From contig OX463859.1 in the NCBI GenBank assembly GCA_949825065.1, positions 24,755,847-24,819,846 of the forward strand: 64,000 bases of DNA, in the 5' to 3' direction. The translations under genes were made by a program, and so were the position numbers. Each line of letters starts with the position of its first letter. The first letter of the stretch is position 1. Shown here piece by piece: positions 32,481 through 43,589 of the stretch. The notes beneath the pieces were generated by a model that saw nothing but the letters and a program-made list of their open reading frames with translations, ran no database searches and was not told where the DNA came from. The DNA comes from Odontocerum albicorne. Its lineage: Eukaryota > Arthropoda > Insecta > Trichoptera > Odontoceridae.

Positions 32481-34119
32481 ATTCTTCTTTCCAGGAAATA
32501 AGGATTAGCATGGGACTCGTGTGAGAGTTGAGGTGGAGAAATATTGCTCTTTGCTTACTCCAATAGGAACATAATGTGATGGTGATGATTATAGTGTTGA
32601 AAGTGAATATTTTGCGTACGATTATTGACCTAGAAACAAAAACCTATATTTTTCTTTCTAACATTTATTTGTCTTCGAAACAGAAGCAAGAACAAATCCA
32701 TTATTTTTATACGTATTTTATTTTAATAAATATGTGGAGAATCAATCCACACTATGATTATTTTGTGCAACTTTAAATAAGAAAAATGGATTCAGTTTTA
32801 TATTTGTAGAACTCTGTATTACAAAATTAAATAATAAATAATTTATTAAATTTCTACTTATATTTAAAACAGAATGATTTATTACATATAACACTTATAT
32901 AGGAAAAAATCTACACAAAGTCAAGTTAACGTGACAGACCTGTTTCGCTTTACCAAAACAATTTGACAATGCTTTTGTTAAAAAAAATAGGCCAGTCACT
33001 TTGATTTAATTTTATTGTGAAGATTTTTTCGTATTAAATTGTTGAATAATTCTGTAAACCCTTATCATAGCATTGTAACGCAGGTGTTACACTAATTTAG
33101 GATTTTTTGTTTAAATCCAGAATCTCTAACGTAATTTCAAATATGGAAATACATTCAAATACTATAAATGCACTATTGTGTGCAGTGGTATCATCTGGTG
33201 ATAAATATTGACAACACTACAAGCTTTCAAACGACATCGGGTCAACATGTCTGGACAGCGTGGGCGCGTTTTGAAAATTGGGGTAAATAATCTTTGAATA
33301 TCTTATTGATCACTACATGTAGAGAAAAATTATTCAAACCATTTTAGCTGTTGATAGTTAAGCTATGTAAATATTGTTCTTGTTTTAGATTATAGAATCA
33401 TTTTATAGCGCATTTTGTGTTTTATAAAAATTGATATTTTGACAATGTAACGTGGGTGTTACATATAAAAAAACCTATAAAGAAAAGTTGTGATTTTTCC
33501 CTCAATTTTCCTTCGTAACTTACCATATAACAAGGAATCATCAAATAAAAACGTTAATATTTGGATAAATTGAACTTTGCCAAGATAAGGGTTAAGTTAT
33601 ACATTATTTTATGATTGCACTTATAATATTTATCCCCGTGACACGCGTTTCTACCTTCTACCTCGAAGCTTACGTCAAGCGGAATTACTCCAGTTTGTTA
33701 CAAGAGCAATATATAGCTAATATTAGTGTCATGTTTCATCGGAAGTGTGTGTGGTATATTGATCAAAATGAAAACAGGAAATATGACACCAGTCTTAGGT
33801 AAGCATTGTTCTTGTAAGACCTGAATTATTCCAACTGAAGAGAGCCTTAAGATTGGAGGTAAAAACACGTATCTTGGGAATAAATGTACGAATTAAAAAA
33901 AGTCGTATAAAAAAGTAATTAATCATTACATATTTTATAAGAATATATTATACATATAACTTTAAAATAATTTTAACAAAGTGATTTGAGGCCGCCTCTG
34001 AGGCGGTCCACTTGAGTGCATTATACATAGATGTGGATAGTGACAGATAAATAATAAATTAAAAAGATTTTATCTATATTTTTTGGTAAAATGACAAATA
34101 TTTCATAATCTTATAAAAA
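32481..34119. other. No supported gene
   Basis: Two related words, ttgtaacgcaggtgttacac (33069) and atgtaacgtgggtgttacat (33447), are direct repeats 378 bp apart. A 63-codon frame at 33611-33802 ends just before taggtaagcattg, a passable splice donor, but nothing else supports an exon. Confidence 0.4.
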
Positions 34120-34200
34120 AAGAACGATTCATTAACAACTGAAGCAAAAATGAAAATACATAAAAGTGTGTTGGTGCCCACGATAGCATATGGAAGTGAA
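34120..34200 (+). mobile_element. LINE-A fragment (YGSE region)
   Basis: MKIHKSVLVPTIAYGSEK at 34147-34201 is the LINE-A ILIPT..YGSETW segment. A second YGSETW-like segment at 34470 shows that two fragments lie side by side. Confidence 0.55.
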
Positions 34201-34469
34201 AAAAATTTTGATCAATAATTCGCGAGTTGTTATCTGTGGTAACCTTCATTTTCTTTAACGGGTGAACATACGCGTCCTGTCTCTGTCCTTTCCTACATCG
34301 TATATGTAGAGCCGCGTTGGTGTGATATCTTGACAATGGAGGCCTGTTTTTGTGTATTTTTTTTTAATGTTCTTAAATATGTATATTCTAATAGAAAAAT
34401 CAAAAGGTTTTTCCAGTGATAAAGTGTTTTATGTATATATCTAAATATGTTGTTAGAACAATTTCTTCG

Positions 34470-34915
34470 ATGTATGCGAGTAAAACGTGGAATAGGAAAA
34501 ATACCAAAAGAAGCCAAACAAATACTGTGAAAGTGCTTGCACTTGGAAGTATACATGGGGTGAAATATATGACAGAACAGGGGATGAATGTGTTATTAAG
34601 GTTGTTGGGCGAGATAAAGAATAAATAACACTCTGAGATGGTTTGGGCACGTAAACGAATAAATAAAGAAAGACTTACAAAACAAATATATAATGCAATT
34701 GCGAATGGAAGACATGATAAAGTAGGATCAAAGAAATCTGAGTTGGATTAAGAGAATATTTTGAAAAAAAAAAAGAAATATAAAAGACAGAGAAGTTGTG
34801 TGGATGTCTCTCATCTCTATGAGTATCGAGATATACCAGTCTAGCATTCTGTTATCTCTGCCTACCCAAACAGGGAACTGGCGTGATGGTATATATGTAT
34901 GTATACACAAAATCT
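34470..34915 (+). mobile_element. LINE-A 3' fragment
   Basis: MYASKTWNRKNTKRSQTNTV, KVLALGSIHGVKYMTEQG, then TLRWFGHVN-like sequence across a frameshift, RLTKQIYNAIANGR, and an end at ctctgcctacccaaacaggg / aactggcgtgatggtatata. Many stops. Confidence 0.7.
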
Positions 34916-35214
34916 TGTATTTCATAATTGAATTCAATACATTTTATTGAAATTTTATGAAATTTCATGGAGATATAGCGATGTTTTGTTTTAGCCTTTT
35001 AAAATAAAATTTAGTCAGTCTGTTGAACAAATCGATAAACCGTTGTACCTTTTAATAATTTGGGGCAGGATGGGTATTATCGTTTGATAATTTGGTCCAG
35101 TTCAAGATGATGGGTAATTACGTATCCGTAAAAAAAAGGAACTGCAATATTTATGGGAGTCGAAAATTAACTGGAGTGAATAATAATGAAAACCGTAAAG
35201 ATTCAAATGACAAA
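34916..35214. other. No recognised feature
   Basis: No feature recognised. Confidence 0.4.
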
Positions 35215-35406
35215 GTCAAATTATGATTGACTTTCGTGGTTTAGCTGGTAAGATGCCAGTGTTCCAGTCTGGGAGATACAGGTTCGGTTCCCGTCGGTAT
35301 CAAGTTTTTTATTAAAGTGTTTTTGTTCAGTTTGTACGTAAGATATCTTTAACGTCGTTTTGCTTTAATGAAAAATAATAACCACATGACAAGTAACCCA
35401 CTAAGC
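35215..35406 (+). mobile_element. SINE-B, left half split by hAT
   Basis: The head has ctttcgtggtttagctggta (A box) and caggttcggttcccgtcgg (B box). The body continues to accacatgacaagtaaccca, the LINE-B-like tail. The element is broken at 35407 and resumes at 35832. Confidence 0.7.
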
Positions 35407-35831
35407 CAGTTGTCGGTAACCTATGGCACGCGTGCCACTAGGGGGCACGCGGAAGGTTTTTTTGGTGGCACGGCATAAATGATGCCAAATAATGAAATTC
35501 TTCAGGACGTTAACAAATTACATGCATAATTTATCAAAAGAAACAGCTCGTTTTCTTAGACGAAATTATCAATTTTTGAGGGACCAAATCCAAGTATTTT
35601 TGCTGCGCAAAATTTTGCATTAATTTTGAACAGGGCCTCCAATTTATATTACGCATGGGACTATACCAGTTATTTGAATTATAATGAAGTTATATAATAA
35701 TAATTAAATAAATATAAAAAATTTTAAACATAGATTTTTCTTTAACCCCCCCCCCATTATGAAAAAGTCTTAAATCCGTCAGTGGCACGCGGAGTGTCTA
35801 ATACTTAAAAAATATAGGTTGCCGACTGCTG
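35407..35831. mobile_element. hAT MITE inside SINE-B
   Basis: Left end CAGTTGTCGGTAACCTATGG, reversed right end CAGCAGTCGGCAACCTATA. The flanks cactaagc and catcaggt are a decayed 8-bp duplication in which all four differences are transitions. They match SINE-B's own cccgccaggt site. Subterminal cacgcgtgccac and ggcacgcgg motifs recur at both ends. 425 bp, no transposase frame. Confidence 0.75.
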
Positions 35832-35880
35832 CATCAGGTTGTACTTTGTACAACGAAATTGTCATACAAAGCAATACGGT
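35832..35880 (+). mobile_element. SINE-B, right end after hAT
   Basis: catcaggttgtactttgtac and aacgaaattgtcatac complete the SINE-B 3' end interrupted at 35407. Confidence 0.65.
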
Positions 35881-36442
35881 AGAAACGGGTGGAAAAGTTA
35901 TCAATAATATCAAACTAACCTACCGGAGAACCTTAAAACGCTTTTATCTTAAGTAGATGGACCGTGCCCTTCGAGACGCAGCATGCGTAAGGATCGTTGT
36001 CTAGAGAGAGACTGTAAAGGAAAGACGTACTGTGTAGATGGCAGTAGAATCGGTTTAAGACACCCACGGTTTTAAACGCTTTCGAAACTATGTTATTATA
36101 TTAATTATTATTGAACTGAATAACTGATTTCGTATCAAAGAAAAATCATAAAACTTTAAATAAACTGAACTATGGACATCGTTTGTTTTGAGTCTTATCT
36201 CTCGTGTTTTTTCATTTACTCGTAAAATGTTATTTTTAAACTCTTTTATTGACAGTTTTATCATTATTATTTTTCTGGAACATAGATAATGTCATTAATT
36301 TGTCCCAATCAAATTTATTTCTTTTTATTAACAAAATTCCAAGTAAACATCAAAGTTTATTAAAACTTATTAAAAAAAATTACAATGATATATTTTTTAA
36401 AGTGTGTTTAATTTTGAAAATATATTATAAATCGTGTAAAAG
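35881..36442. other. No recognised feature
   Basis: No feature beyond the open lead-in to the 111-bp repeat. Confidence 0.4.
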
Positions 36443-37330
36443 TGCTACCTGCAGTTTCTGGATGGTCAACGAAGTAGATGTAGACCACCAAAGCGATGGA
36501 TTCACTAAGCCAGTGTCCTTTGTGATTAATATCATAAGTGGAATAACAAAAAAAGTGCTACCTGCTGTTTGGATGGTCAACGAGGTAGATGTGGACCACC
36601 AAAGTGATGGATTTACTAAGCCAATGTCCTTTGTGATTAATATCATAAGTGGAATAACAAAAAAAGTGCTACCTGCTGTCTGGATGGTCAACGAGGTAGA
36701 TGTAGACCACGAAAGCGATAGATTCACTAAGCCAGTGTCCTTTGTGACTAATATCATAAGTGGAATAACAAAAAAAGTGCTATCTGCTATCTGGATGGTC
36801 AACGAGGTAGAAGTAGACCACCAAAGCGATGGATTCACTAAGCCAGTGTCCTTTGTGATTAATATCATAAGTGGAATAACAAAAAAAGTGCTACCTGCTA
36901 TCTGGATGGTCAACAAGGTAGATGTAGACCACCAAAGCGATGGATTCACTAAGCCAGTGTCCTTTGTGATTAATATCATAAGTGGAATAACAAAAAAAGT
37001 GCTACCTGCTATCTGGATGGTCAACTAGGTAGATGTAGACCACCAAAGCGATGGATTCACTAAGCCAGTGTCCTTTGTGATTAATATCATAAGTGGAATA
37101 ACAAAAAAAGTGCTACCTGCTGTTTGGATGGTCAACGAGGTAGATGTGGACCACCAAAGCGATGGATTTACTAAGCCAATGTCCTTTGTGATTAATATCA
37201 TAAGTGGAATAACAAAAAAAGTGCTACCTGCTATCTGGATGGTCAACGAGGTAGATGTAGATCACCAAAGCGATGGATTCACTAAGCCAGTGTCCTTTGT
37301 GATTAATATCATAAGTGGATAACAAAAAAA
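36443..37330. repeat. 111-bp tandem repeat, eight units, open in frame
   Basis: The word gatggtcaac recurs at 36461, 36572, 36683, 36794, 36905, 37016, 37127 and 37238, exactly 111 bp apart. As 111 is 37 codons, the array reads open as a 37-residue repeat (VLPAVWMVNEVDVDHQSDGF, then TKPVSFVINIISGITKK) except for one TAG at 37024, giving a plus frame of 259 codons from 36249. The minus strand is also open (ITKDTGLVNPSLWWSTST). Differences between units are both silent and replacing, with no clear coding constraint. I treat it as a minisatellite, though a repeat protein cannot be excluded. Confidence 0.9.
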
Positions 37331-37339
37331 ATATTGTTG

Positions 37340-37760
37340 AGTATTTTAAAATATTTATAAGAGGCGAATAAATGCGCGCATTGAGAAGAAAACACGGAAT
37401 AAATTTTTTTGACAGAATACGGAATAAAGTGATAAGAAATAAATGTGAACTGGTGTGTAAAGTAAGATGAAAAAGATCAAGCTGAGATGGTTAGAACATG
37501 TGGAACGAAGAAATGATGAAATACTTACAAAACAGATATATAGTGCAAATAATATATGAGTGGAATGCGTTTCAGAGAAAGACCAAGGAAATTATGGTCG
37601 GTTCAGAATGATATTCAGAAAGAAGGAAACGTAGAAAACCAAAGAAATAGTTGAAGTTGTATGATAAGGGGTATGGATGTAGAAGAGGTGAAGGATATGT
37701 GCCTAGATAGAAAAGTCTGGCGTTTGGACTTCTCTGCTTACTCTGACAGGGAATTTTACT
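37340..37760 (+). mobile_element. LINE-A 3' fragment
   Basis: MRALRRKHGINFFDRIRNKV, KMKKIKLRWLEHVERRNDE and LTKQIYSANN, then RPRKLWSVQNDI and CMDVEEVKDMCLDRKVWR, ending tctgcttactctgacaggga. It directly follows the 111-bp array. Confidence 0.75.
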
Positions 37761-37859
37761 ATCAGGATCTTTTCACGTCCAAGTTGGCAACAAAATACTA
37801 TTGTGGGCTATTATCTTAGCAGATTTTGATACTCTCCGGTTCGAGTATATATGTGTTAT

Positions 37860-38540
37860 AGTGCCCCATTGACTTTGTTTTCTATAATTACACGCCGTTC
37901 GATATCCCTCTTAACTCTTCTGTCATCTGAGAACATACTTCTTAAATAACAGAATTCCTCAACTCTATCGCTACACGCCGTTCGATTATCTCGTAATACC
38001 ACTCTAATTGCAGAATCTTCAATCTTTCATTATTCACCCATATGTCGCATTAACCGTTCCTTTAACACTTTTTGATTATTACTTCTTTGAATTTTGCAAC
38101 ATTCCTTCTCAGATCTTTCTCTTCGCATCTCTTATACAATGTACTTATCAAACTATACAATTCATCTTCACTCTCTGCCAATACTACCATGTAATATGTA
38201 TACAGTAATTCGTTTATGTTTCCATTCGACATTTGTATGCCATCAATTGATCTATGTGGTTCTTTCAAAAATAAATTTTTATAAGTATTGAATAATCAGG
38301 GTGATATAATGCATCCCTGTTTCACATCTTTAGAAATACTAAACCATTTAATCAGTGTACCATTCACTCTTATACATGCTCTACATTCGGCGTATAATGA
38401 AGCAATGCCATGTACATGTCACACTATGCTTATTCAATATTTTCCATAGCTTGTCACTTATCACGCGGTCATATACTTTTCCACGTTCACAAACGCATAA
38501 GATACTTTTTTATTCAATGTTGAAAATGAATGATAAATAC
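37860..38540 (-). mobile_element. LINE-A reverse transcriptase core
   Basis: The minus strand reads YAECRACIRVNGTLIKWFSI, SKDVKQGCIISP, LFNTYKNLFLKEPHRSIDGI, NGNINELLYTYYMVVLAESE and LRRNVAKFKEV. These are the reverse transcriptase palm blocks: WF.I..GVRQGC..SP, and the YADD box, here changed to YTYY with loss of both catalytic aspartates. It is the only LINE-A copy in the window that keeps the palm domain. Confidence 0.8.
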
Positions 38541-38894
38541 AAGACTTGACTTGATTTATACATGTTTCGCTGAAATAATTAAATGGTACACGAACAACAT
38601 ATATCTGAAGATGCATATAGTTAAAATAGATATTCAGAAATTACGTTCGAGTTAAATACGTCTGTCCTTCGTATAAATAGTTAGCATCTGGTAAATTACC
38701 TCCCGTGTCGATTCACAATTGCCACTCCAGCATCACTAATGACTTTTAAATTTCCATTCTTATTTGTGCAATTGTACGAGTATTTTAATCCACGTTGCGT
38801 CGCATCATGGTCCAACACATGAACAGCGGCGCAACTTTCCGAAGATGCTGTCCTATATTCCAATCACGATAATTTATTTATTAATAATAAGATT
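38541..38894. other. No recognised feature
   Basis: No feature recognised. Confidence 0.4.
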
Positions 38895-38950
38895 TGATCC
38901 TTCTGCCTACCCCAGCTAGAAAACGGCATGATGATATTTATGCGTATGCG
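38895..38950 (+). mobile_element. LINE-A 3' tail
   Basis: tccttctgcctaccccagct, agaaaacggcatgatgatat, ttatgcgtatg: only the SAYP-coding end and tail remain. Confidence 0.6.
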
Positions 38951-39124
38951 TAAATCATTTAATTCTTCTTTGTAAATTTTATTATGACATTTCTTCAACA
39001 AATAACATTTTTTTAATGGAAATACAATAACATACATACTCCATCTTTTTTTATAAACCTTTTCCCAATAATATATATTTTTGCAAATAAATAGATTTTG
39101 TGTGATAATTATTATAATTAATTC

Positions 39125-39248
39125 TTAGTTGTAAAAAGTAGGAGAAACAAAACAGTACGTATGACGAGGTATGTGAATGTAAACGAATGAACGACTATGT
39201 GCTCCAATATCTGCACTCTCTGCCTACTTAAAGAGGACATGGCTTTTT
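39125..39248 (+). mobile_element. LINE-A 3' tail
   Basis: tagttgtaaaaagtaggaga, gaatgaacgactatgtgctc, ctctctgcctacttaaagag, gacatggc. It ends where the 80-bp array starts. Confidence 0.5.
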
Positions 39249-39570
39249 GGTATGTAACATACGTCATTTTTTTAAGCGTTCTTTAGTGACATAGAATTTA
39301 AGTGATGAAAAGTAATGTTGATGATTTTAGTATGTAACATATGTCATTCTTTTTAGCGTTCTTTAGTGACATAGAATTTAAGTGATGAAAAGTAATGTTG
39401 ATGATTTTGGTATGTAACATATGTCATTCTTTTTAGCGTTCTTTAGTGACATAGAATTTAAGTGATGAAAAGTAATGTTGATGATTTTGGTATGTAACAT
39501 ATGTCATTCTTTTTAGCGTTCTTTAGTGACATAGAATTTAAGTGATGAAAAGTAATGTTGATGATTTTGT
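39249..39570 (+). repeat. 80-bp tandem repeat, four units
   Basis: tatgtaacat recurs at 39251, 39331, 39411 and 39491. Units 2 to 4 differ at almost no positions, so the expansion is recent. It begins within a few bases of a LINE-A tail. Confidence 0.95.
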
Positions 39571-39837
39571 AAAAAAAAAAAAATTAGAAAATTTTTAAAT
39601 AAAGCAAGTTAAAATGTGAGATGTTTTATTCATTTTTTTATTCCTACATTTAATTTTATTTCAACGTTAAAATTATCTTTTCGATACAAAAATTAATGAA
39701 AAATGACAAATAAAATTCAACATTGACATGCAGCAGTGCTATAACAACAGAAAAAAACAGTGTAAAAGTACCTTATATAAAAGTAAACAAACCTATAATT
39801 TGAATTAATTCATCTCGGCAAGAACAATATCCTTAAC
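39571..39837. other. No recognised feature
   Basis: Starts with a 13-A run. AT-rich. Confidence 0.4.
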
Positions 39838-40322
39838 TGTCCGGCCGCCTCCTCCGAAAAATGTCAGCGTCTGTTCGAGTATGGACTTGCGCTACGCTCA
39901 AACAGAGATGGTTTATTTGCCTTCCCAGTTCACCGCTTTTCTTTTTTAACGTTGTCCTTTACTGCTCATGTAGTGAAACTCTGGAATCAGTTACAAACCA
40001 AGGCTAGACTCGCTCCGTCCTTGACATTCTTTAAGAAGCGATTGAATAACTCTTAATTTATATCAATAATAAAACGTGTATCATTTCTTATTTCTCTTTC
40101 CTCTCCACAATCCTTATCTTTTTCTTTGATTGATGATATCTCACTTTTACTTTTATTGTGTATATTGTTCATTCATTTCATAAAGATGAATAATCATTTA
40201 AATATTTTTTGCAATCATGTAACTTCCTTTATTTACTTTTGACTGATTTGCTTGAAGAGATTGCCACCAAGCAATAAGCCTGCCAGATTGTTTTTACAAT
40301 GAAGTGTTAAATTAATATTAAA
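39838..40322 (+). mobile_element. LINE-B C-terminus and 3' UTR
   Basis: LRSNRDGLFAFPVHRFSFLT, then VVKLWNQLQTKARLAPSLTF and FKKRLNNS stop at about 40051. It is nearly the same peptide order as 25452-25733 (minus). The UTR and tail gagattgccaccaagcaata, attgtttttacaatgaagtg follow. Confidence 0.75.
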
Positions 40323-40854
40323 CATCTTCTTCCCTTGACTATTAAAATAAGTCAAGGTCATATGAAAGTCTGTACAATACGCATACTGATTTCCAATCTG
40401 TGTAGTTATGTTATGTAGAAGTTAAAAATATAACTCGTTTCATTGTGGAAGGTTTGGATGAAGAAATTGGCGTTGATATGTTTTAGCTATGAAATATTTT
40501 ACTCAATTAAGAAATTCTAAATTTCGGAATGTGGAAATATTGCAAAACAAATAAATGATCTATAAAGAATTATTCAATAAGTAAAAAAAACAAATATTTA
40601 CTCCAATAACACGAAGAAGTTCGGATTTTCTATAACTCACACATAAGGAAAATTTTCCTTATTTCATTCCATATGGCATTTAATAAAATACCTATGAATA
40701 AATTCTTTCTTCGTTCAACAGCTCCTGGCTTCACATTGTGGAACTCCGAAGCCCTCCTAGTAGAGCGTACGGCAGACATTCCTTGATAATATATATTTTG
40801 CTCACACTTCCTGCGAAATATCGAGTTTAAGTGGTGCTCAAATATTTTTAAATA
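40323..40854. other. No supported gene
   Basis: The 78-codon minus frame at 40630-40866 has no recognised domain. I do not call it. Confidence 0.4.
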
Positions 40855-40905
40855 CCGCTTCTCCAACTAAATGTTTCCGAATAAAATATATTCTTCTTAA
40901 ACTTT
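40855..40905. repeat. Detached unit of the 45-bp repeat
   Basis: aactaaatgtttccgaataa and ttcttcttaaactttctata match units at 41502-42050. The LINE-D copy separates them. Confidence 0.55.
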
Positions 40906-40907
40906 CT

Positions 40908-41501
40908 ATAGACTCAAGAGTCTTTTACTGCAGGATTGTCCTCTGATGATGGTGCTGAGCTCCAGTTATCTCTCCATCGTTTCAGGGGTCTCCCTGGTGA
41001 ACGCCGTCTATCCGGCACCACATGCAGAGCTATGTATGGAATTCTTGTGGAATTCATTCTCTGTAAATGTTGGTACCAGTATCGTCGACGCTGTCGTCTC
41101 CACCTGATCACATCTTGGACCTCACAGACCTCTCGGATTGTGGTGTTCCTTACACTATCACGCAAAGTCTTCCCAGCAATAGCACGTAGAGTTCTCATTT
41201 CCGTTGTCCTTAGCATACTTTTTATCCTGACAGTGTCCGCCCTCGCTTCGATGCCATATGTAAGGATAGGTCGCACACAGGTCCTATAAATGCGTACCTT
41301 GCTATCCGTTCTCATATCTTTATTCCTCCATATGACATCTCTCAGACAGCCCGCCACAACTGCAGCTTTATCTACCTGAGACCTTACGTCTCTGGGGAGG
41401 CCATAAGAGCTGAGCAGTTTACTGCCGACATATCTGAACTGCGTTGCTTGTTCAATTGGCTCGTCACGTACTGAAATTCTGCACTCTAGTGGGTCTTTGG
41501 A
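40908..41501 (-). mobile_element. LINE-D reverse transcriptase C-terminus, open frame
   Basis: One uninterrupted frame of about 195 codons from 41501 to 40914: PLECRISVRDEPIEQATQFR, YVGSKLLSSYGLPRD, DSKVRIYRTCVRPILTYGIE, TEMRTLRAIAGKTLRDSVRN, CEVQDVIRWRRQRRRYWYQH and RRSPGRPLKRWRDNW. This is the thumb and C-terminal domain of a non-LTR element (F.Y.GS, YG.E, RR..W..H, GRP..RW). It is the least damaged LINE protein in the window but is truncated at its 5' side. Confidence 0.8.
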
Positions 41502-42050
41502 GAATTAAATATGTCTAGTTAAATTATTTTTCAAATCGAATGTATCAGAACAAAATGCATCTTTTGCACTTAAATCGCTTCTTAAACCTAATGTGACCGA
41601 ATAAAAAGCATCTAGTTTAACTTAATCTTCGAATAAAATGCATTAAGTTAAATAACTTATTTTTCTCCATGTCTTCGTCTTAATTACGTATTGTTTAATC
41701 GTTTCTTTAATCAAATTTCCTAGAATAAAATTCATTTAGTTAAGTCGTTTCTTAAACGTATCCGAATAAAATGAATCAAGTCAATTCGTTTTTTAAACGT
41801 AATGTCTCCGAATAAAAACCATCTAGTCAAAAAGTTTTTCAAACCTTTAGTCTCCGGATTAAATTTATCTAGTTAATTCGTCTTTAAACCTAATGTGTCC
41901 CAATAAAATGAATCTAGTTAATTCGTCTTTAAACCTAATGTGTCCCAATAAAATGAATCTAGTTGATTCGTCTTGAAACCTAACGTGTCCCAATAAAATG
42001 AATCTAGTTAATTTGTTTTTTAAACTTAATGTCTCCGAATAAAGTACATT
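41502..42050. repeat. 45-bp tandem repeat, about eleven units
   Basis: The unit is cctaatgtgtcccaataaaa plus tgaatctagttaattcgtct. The last units are regular (41894, 41939, 41984). The left ones are more diverged, and a unit also lies at 40860, beyond LINE-D. Confidence 0.8.
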
Positions 42051-42587
42051 TACGAGTACTTGAGAACCAAAGTTCTCAAGATAAAATGCGTTACATCTAG
42101 AAGTGAACTAATTTGCAAATATTTATGACTACCATATATCAGCTTAGCAGCTGCATCGGAAACATACTGGAGTTTAGAGATTTATGATAATGTATGTATT
42201 TATACTACAGTGACCATTTATACAGGTCAGTTTATGAACCAAGTTTAAATTACCTGATACGTCAGAATAGTGGCTATAACTAAGTATTTGTGTTGACAGC
42301 GAGTTGAACGCATCATTATGGGCCGTCGGCTATCGGCTACCGGCGCGACATTGTTGTATGACCCCGAAGGAAGGTCAGCGCGCGATACTCGACTATATTA
42401 TGGACTAATTACATATTGGTCTGAAACGGATGCGCGCTATGGACAAAGATTGCCGCATCTATGTGTATCTTACTCAGTTAATTCCATTCATGTGACACTT
42501 TCTATCAAAATGATTCAGCGCGTTTTTTAAATATTACAACCAATATAAACTTACTGAAGCATGTATCATGCACTCGGTTTTATAGTA
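42051..42587. other. Unassigned; local GC-rich patch
   Basis: The stretch 42300-42460 is clearly GC-richer than its surroundings and has a 70-codon frame starting at 42318. No motif recognised. It could be part of an unknown element next to the mariner. Confidence 0.35.
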
Positions 42588-43504
42588 CGAGGGTCATACA
42601 GAAACTAAGGTTACAAGGGCTCCTGAGGCCGGGGGAAATTTTTTGTTTCAAAGTTGGTGCCACTGGCGTATAGGGAGGATCCTAACGGTCAGTTTGTTTG
42701 ATCCCGCGTGTTTGTCGGCCATTTTGTTGTCACAGTAAATTCTTCCGATGGAGAGGTCGTCGTGCGCTCCCGCCAACTCTCGTCCGTGCGAGACCCGCGC
42801 GGTCATCAGTTTTTTGACATTGCAGAACAATACCGCCGCGAATATCCATCGGAAGCTCGTGGAAGTTTATGGTAGTGATGTGATGAGTCGACAACATGTC
42901 ACGAAGTGGGTTAGGTTGTTCAGAGAAGGCCGTACTGATACTCACTACGAGGCAAGGCAGTGATTTCTGACGAATTTGTGCAAAAAATTGAAGAACAAGT
43001 GCGAAATGACCGCCGTGTGACGCTTGACGACCTTCACGAAGAATTTCCTGACATTTCTCAAAGTCTCCTTGGTAATATTGTGTCGGAAAAACTTGGTTAC
43101 AACAAGTTGTGTGCGAGATGGGTGCCCACAATGCTCACACCGGAGCACCGTAAAAATCGCGTAACCGCCGCACATGAATTTTTGGATCGTTTTGCACAAG
43201 AGGGAGAAGTTTTTCTGGACTCTATCGTGACGGGAGATGAGACGTGGGTGTGTCACTATGACCCAACAATTTTTCAACGATCAGGAGGTCGAGGAAACTG
43301 TGAAGAAGTGGCTGAAAGAGCTGGCGGCGGAGGTCTATGACACTGGCATACAAAAACTGATGTCCCGACTACAGAAATGTCTCGATCTCGACGGCGATTA
43401 CGTTGAAAAATTTGTGAAGTATCATGTGAATTTCAATTAAATACAAGCGTTTTTCGATCCTACATACTATAAATGTTGTAACCTTACTTTCTGGATGACC
43501 CTCG
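42588..43504 (+). mobile_element. mariner-type transposon, internally deleted
   Basis: The ends CGAGGGTCATACAGAAACTA and reversed CGAGGGTCATCCAGAAAGTA, each continuing to AGGTTAC, are flanked by TA on both sides (42586-42587 and 43505-43506), the Tc1/mariner target. The 917-bp length is short for mariner (about 1.3 kb) because the middle of the transposase is gone. It could move only with a transposase supplied in trans. Confidence 0.9.
42748..43440 (+). pseudogene. mariner transposase pseudogene
   Basis: The N-terminal part (42748-42960) has RKLVEVYGSDVMSRQHVTKW, the helix-turn-helix that binds the ends. After a frameshift, EFVQKIEEQVRNDRRVTLDD, SEKLGYNKLCARWVP and DSIVTGDETWVCHYDP follow, with the first catalytic Asp in TGDETW. 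At about 43262 the frame jumps directly to FFNDQEVEETVKKWLKEL and YDTGIQKLMSRLQKCLDLDG, ending at 43437. The second and third catalytic Asp of the DDD triad (DD34D group) lie in the deleted middle of roughly 130 to 150 residues, so the protein is inactive. Confidence 0.88.
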
Positions 43505-43589
43505 TATACATTTTTTATATACCAATATACATTTTTTTCTTTAAAAAAACAAGACAGTATTGGCTAATAAATGACAGTTTTTAACCGAA

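Noticed and set aside
33068..33466. Small transposon bounded by gtaacg..gtgttac words
   Set aside because: The two words are direct, not inverted, repeats, and no target duplication is visible.
35207..35300. Functional tRNA gene
   Set aside because: A and B boxes are present but a body and LINE-like tail follow and the acceptor stem does not pair, so it is a SINE-B head.
40936..41289. Plus-strand 117-codon frame
   Set aside because: Shadow of the LINE-D minus-strand frame.
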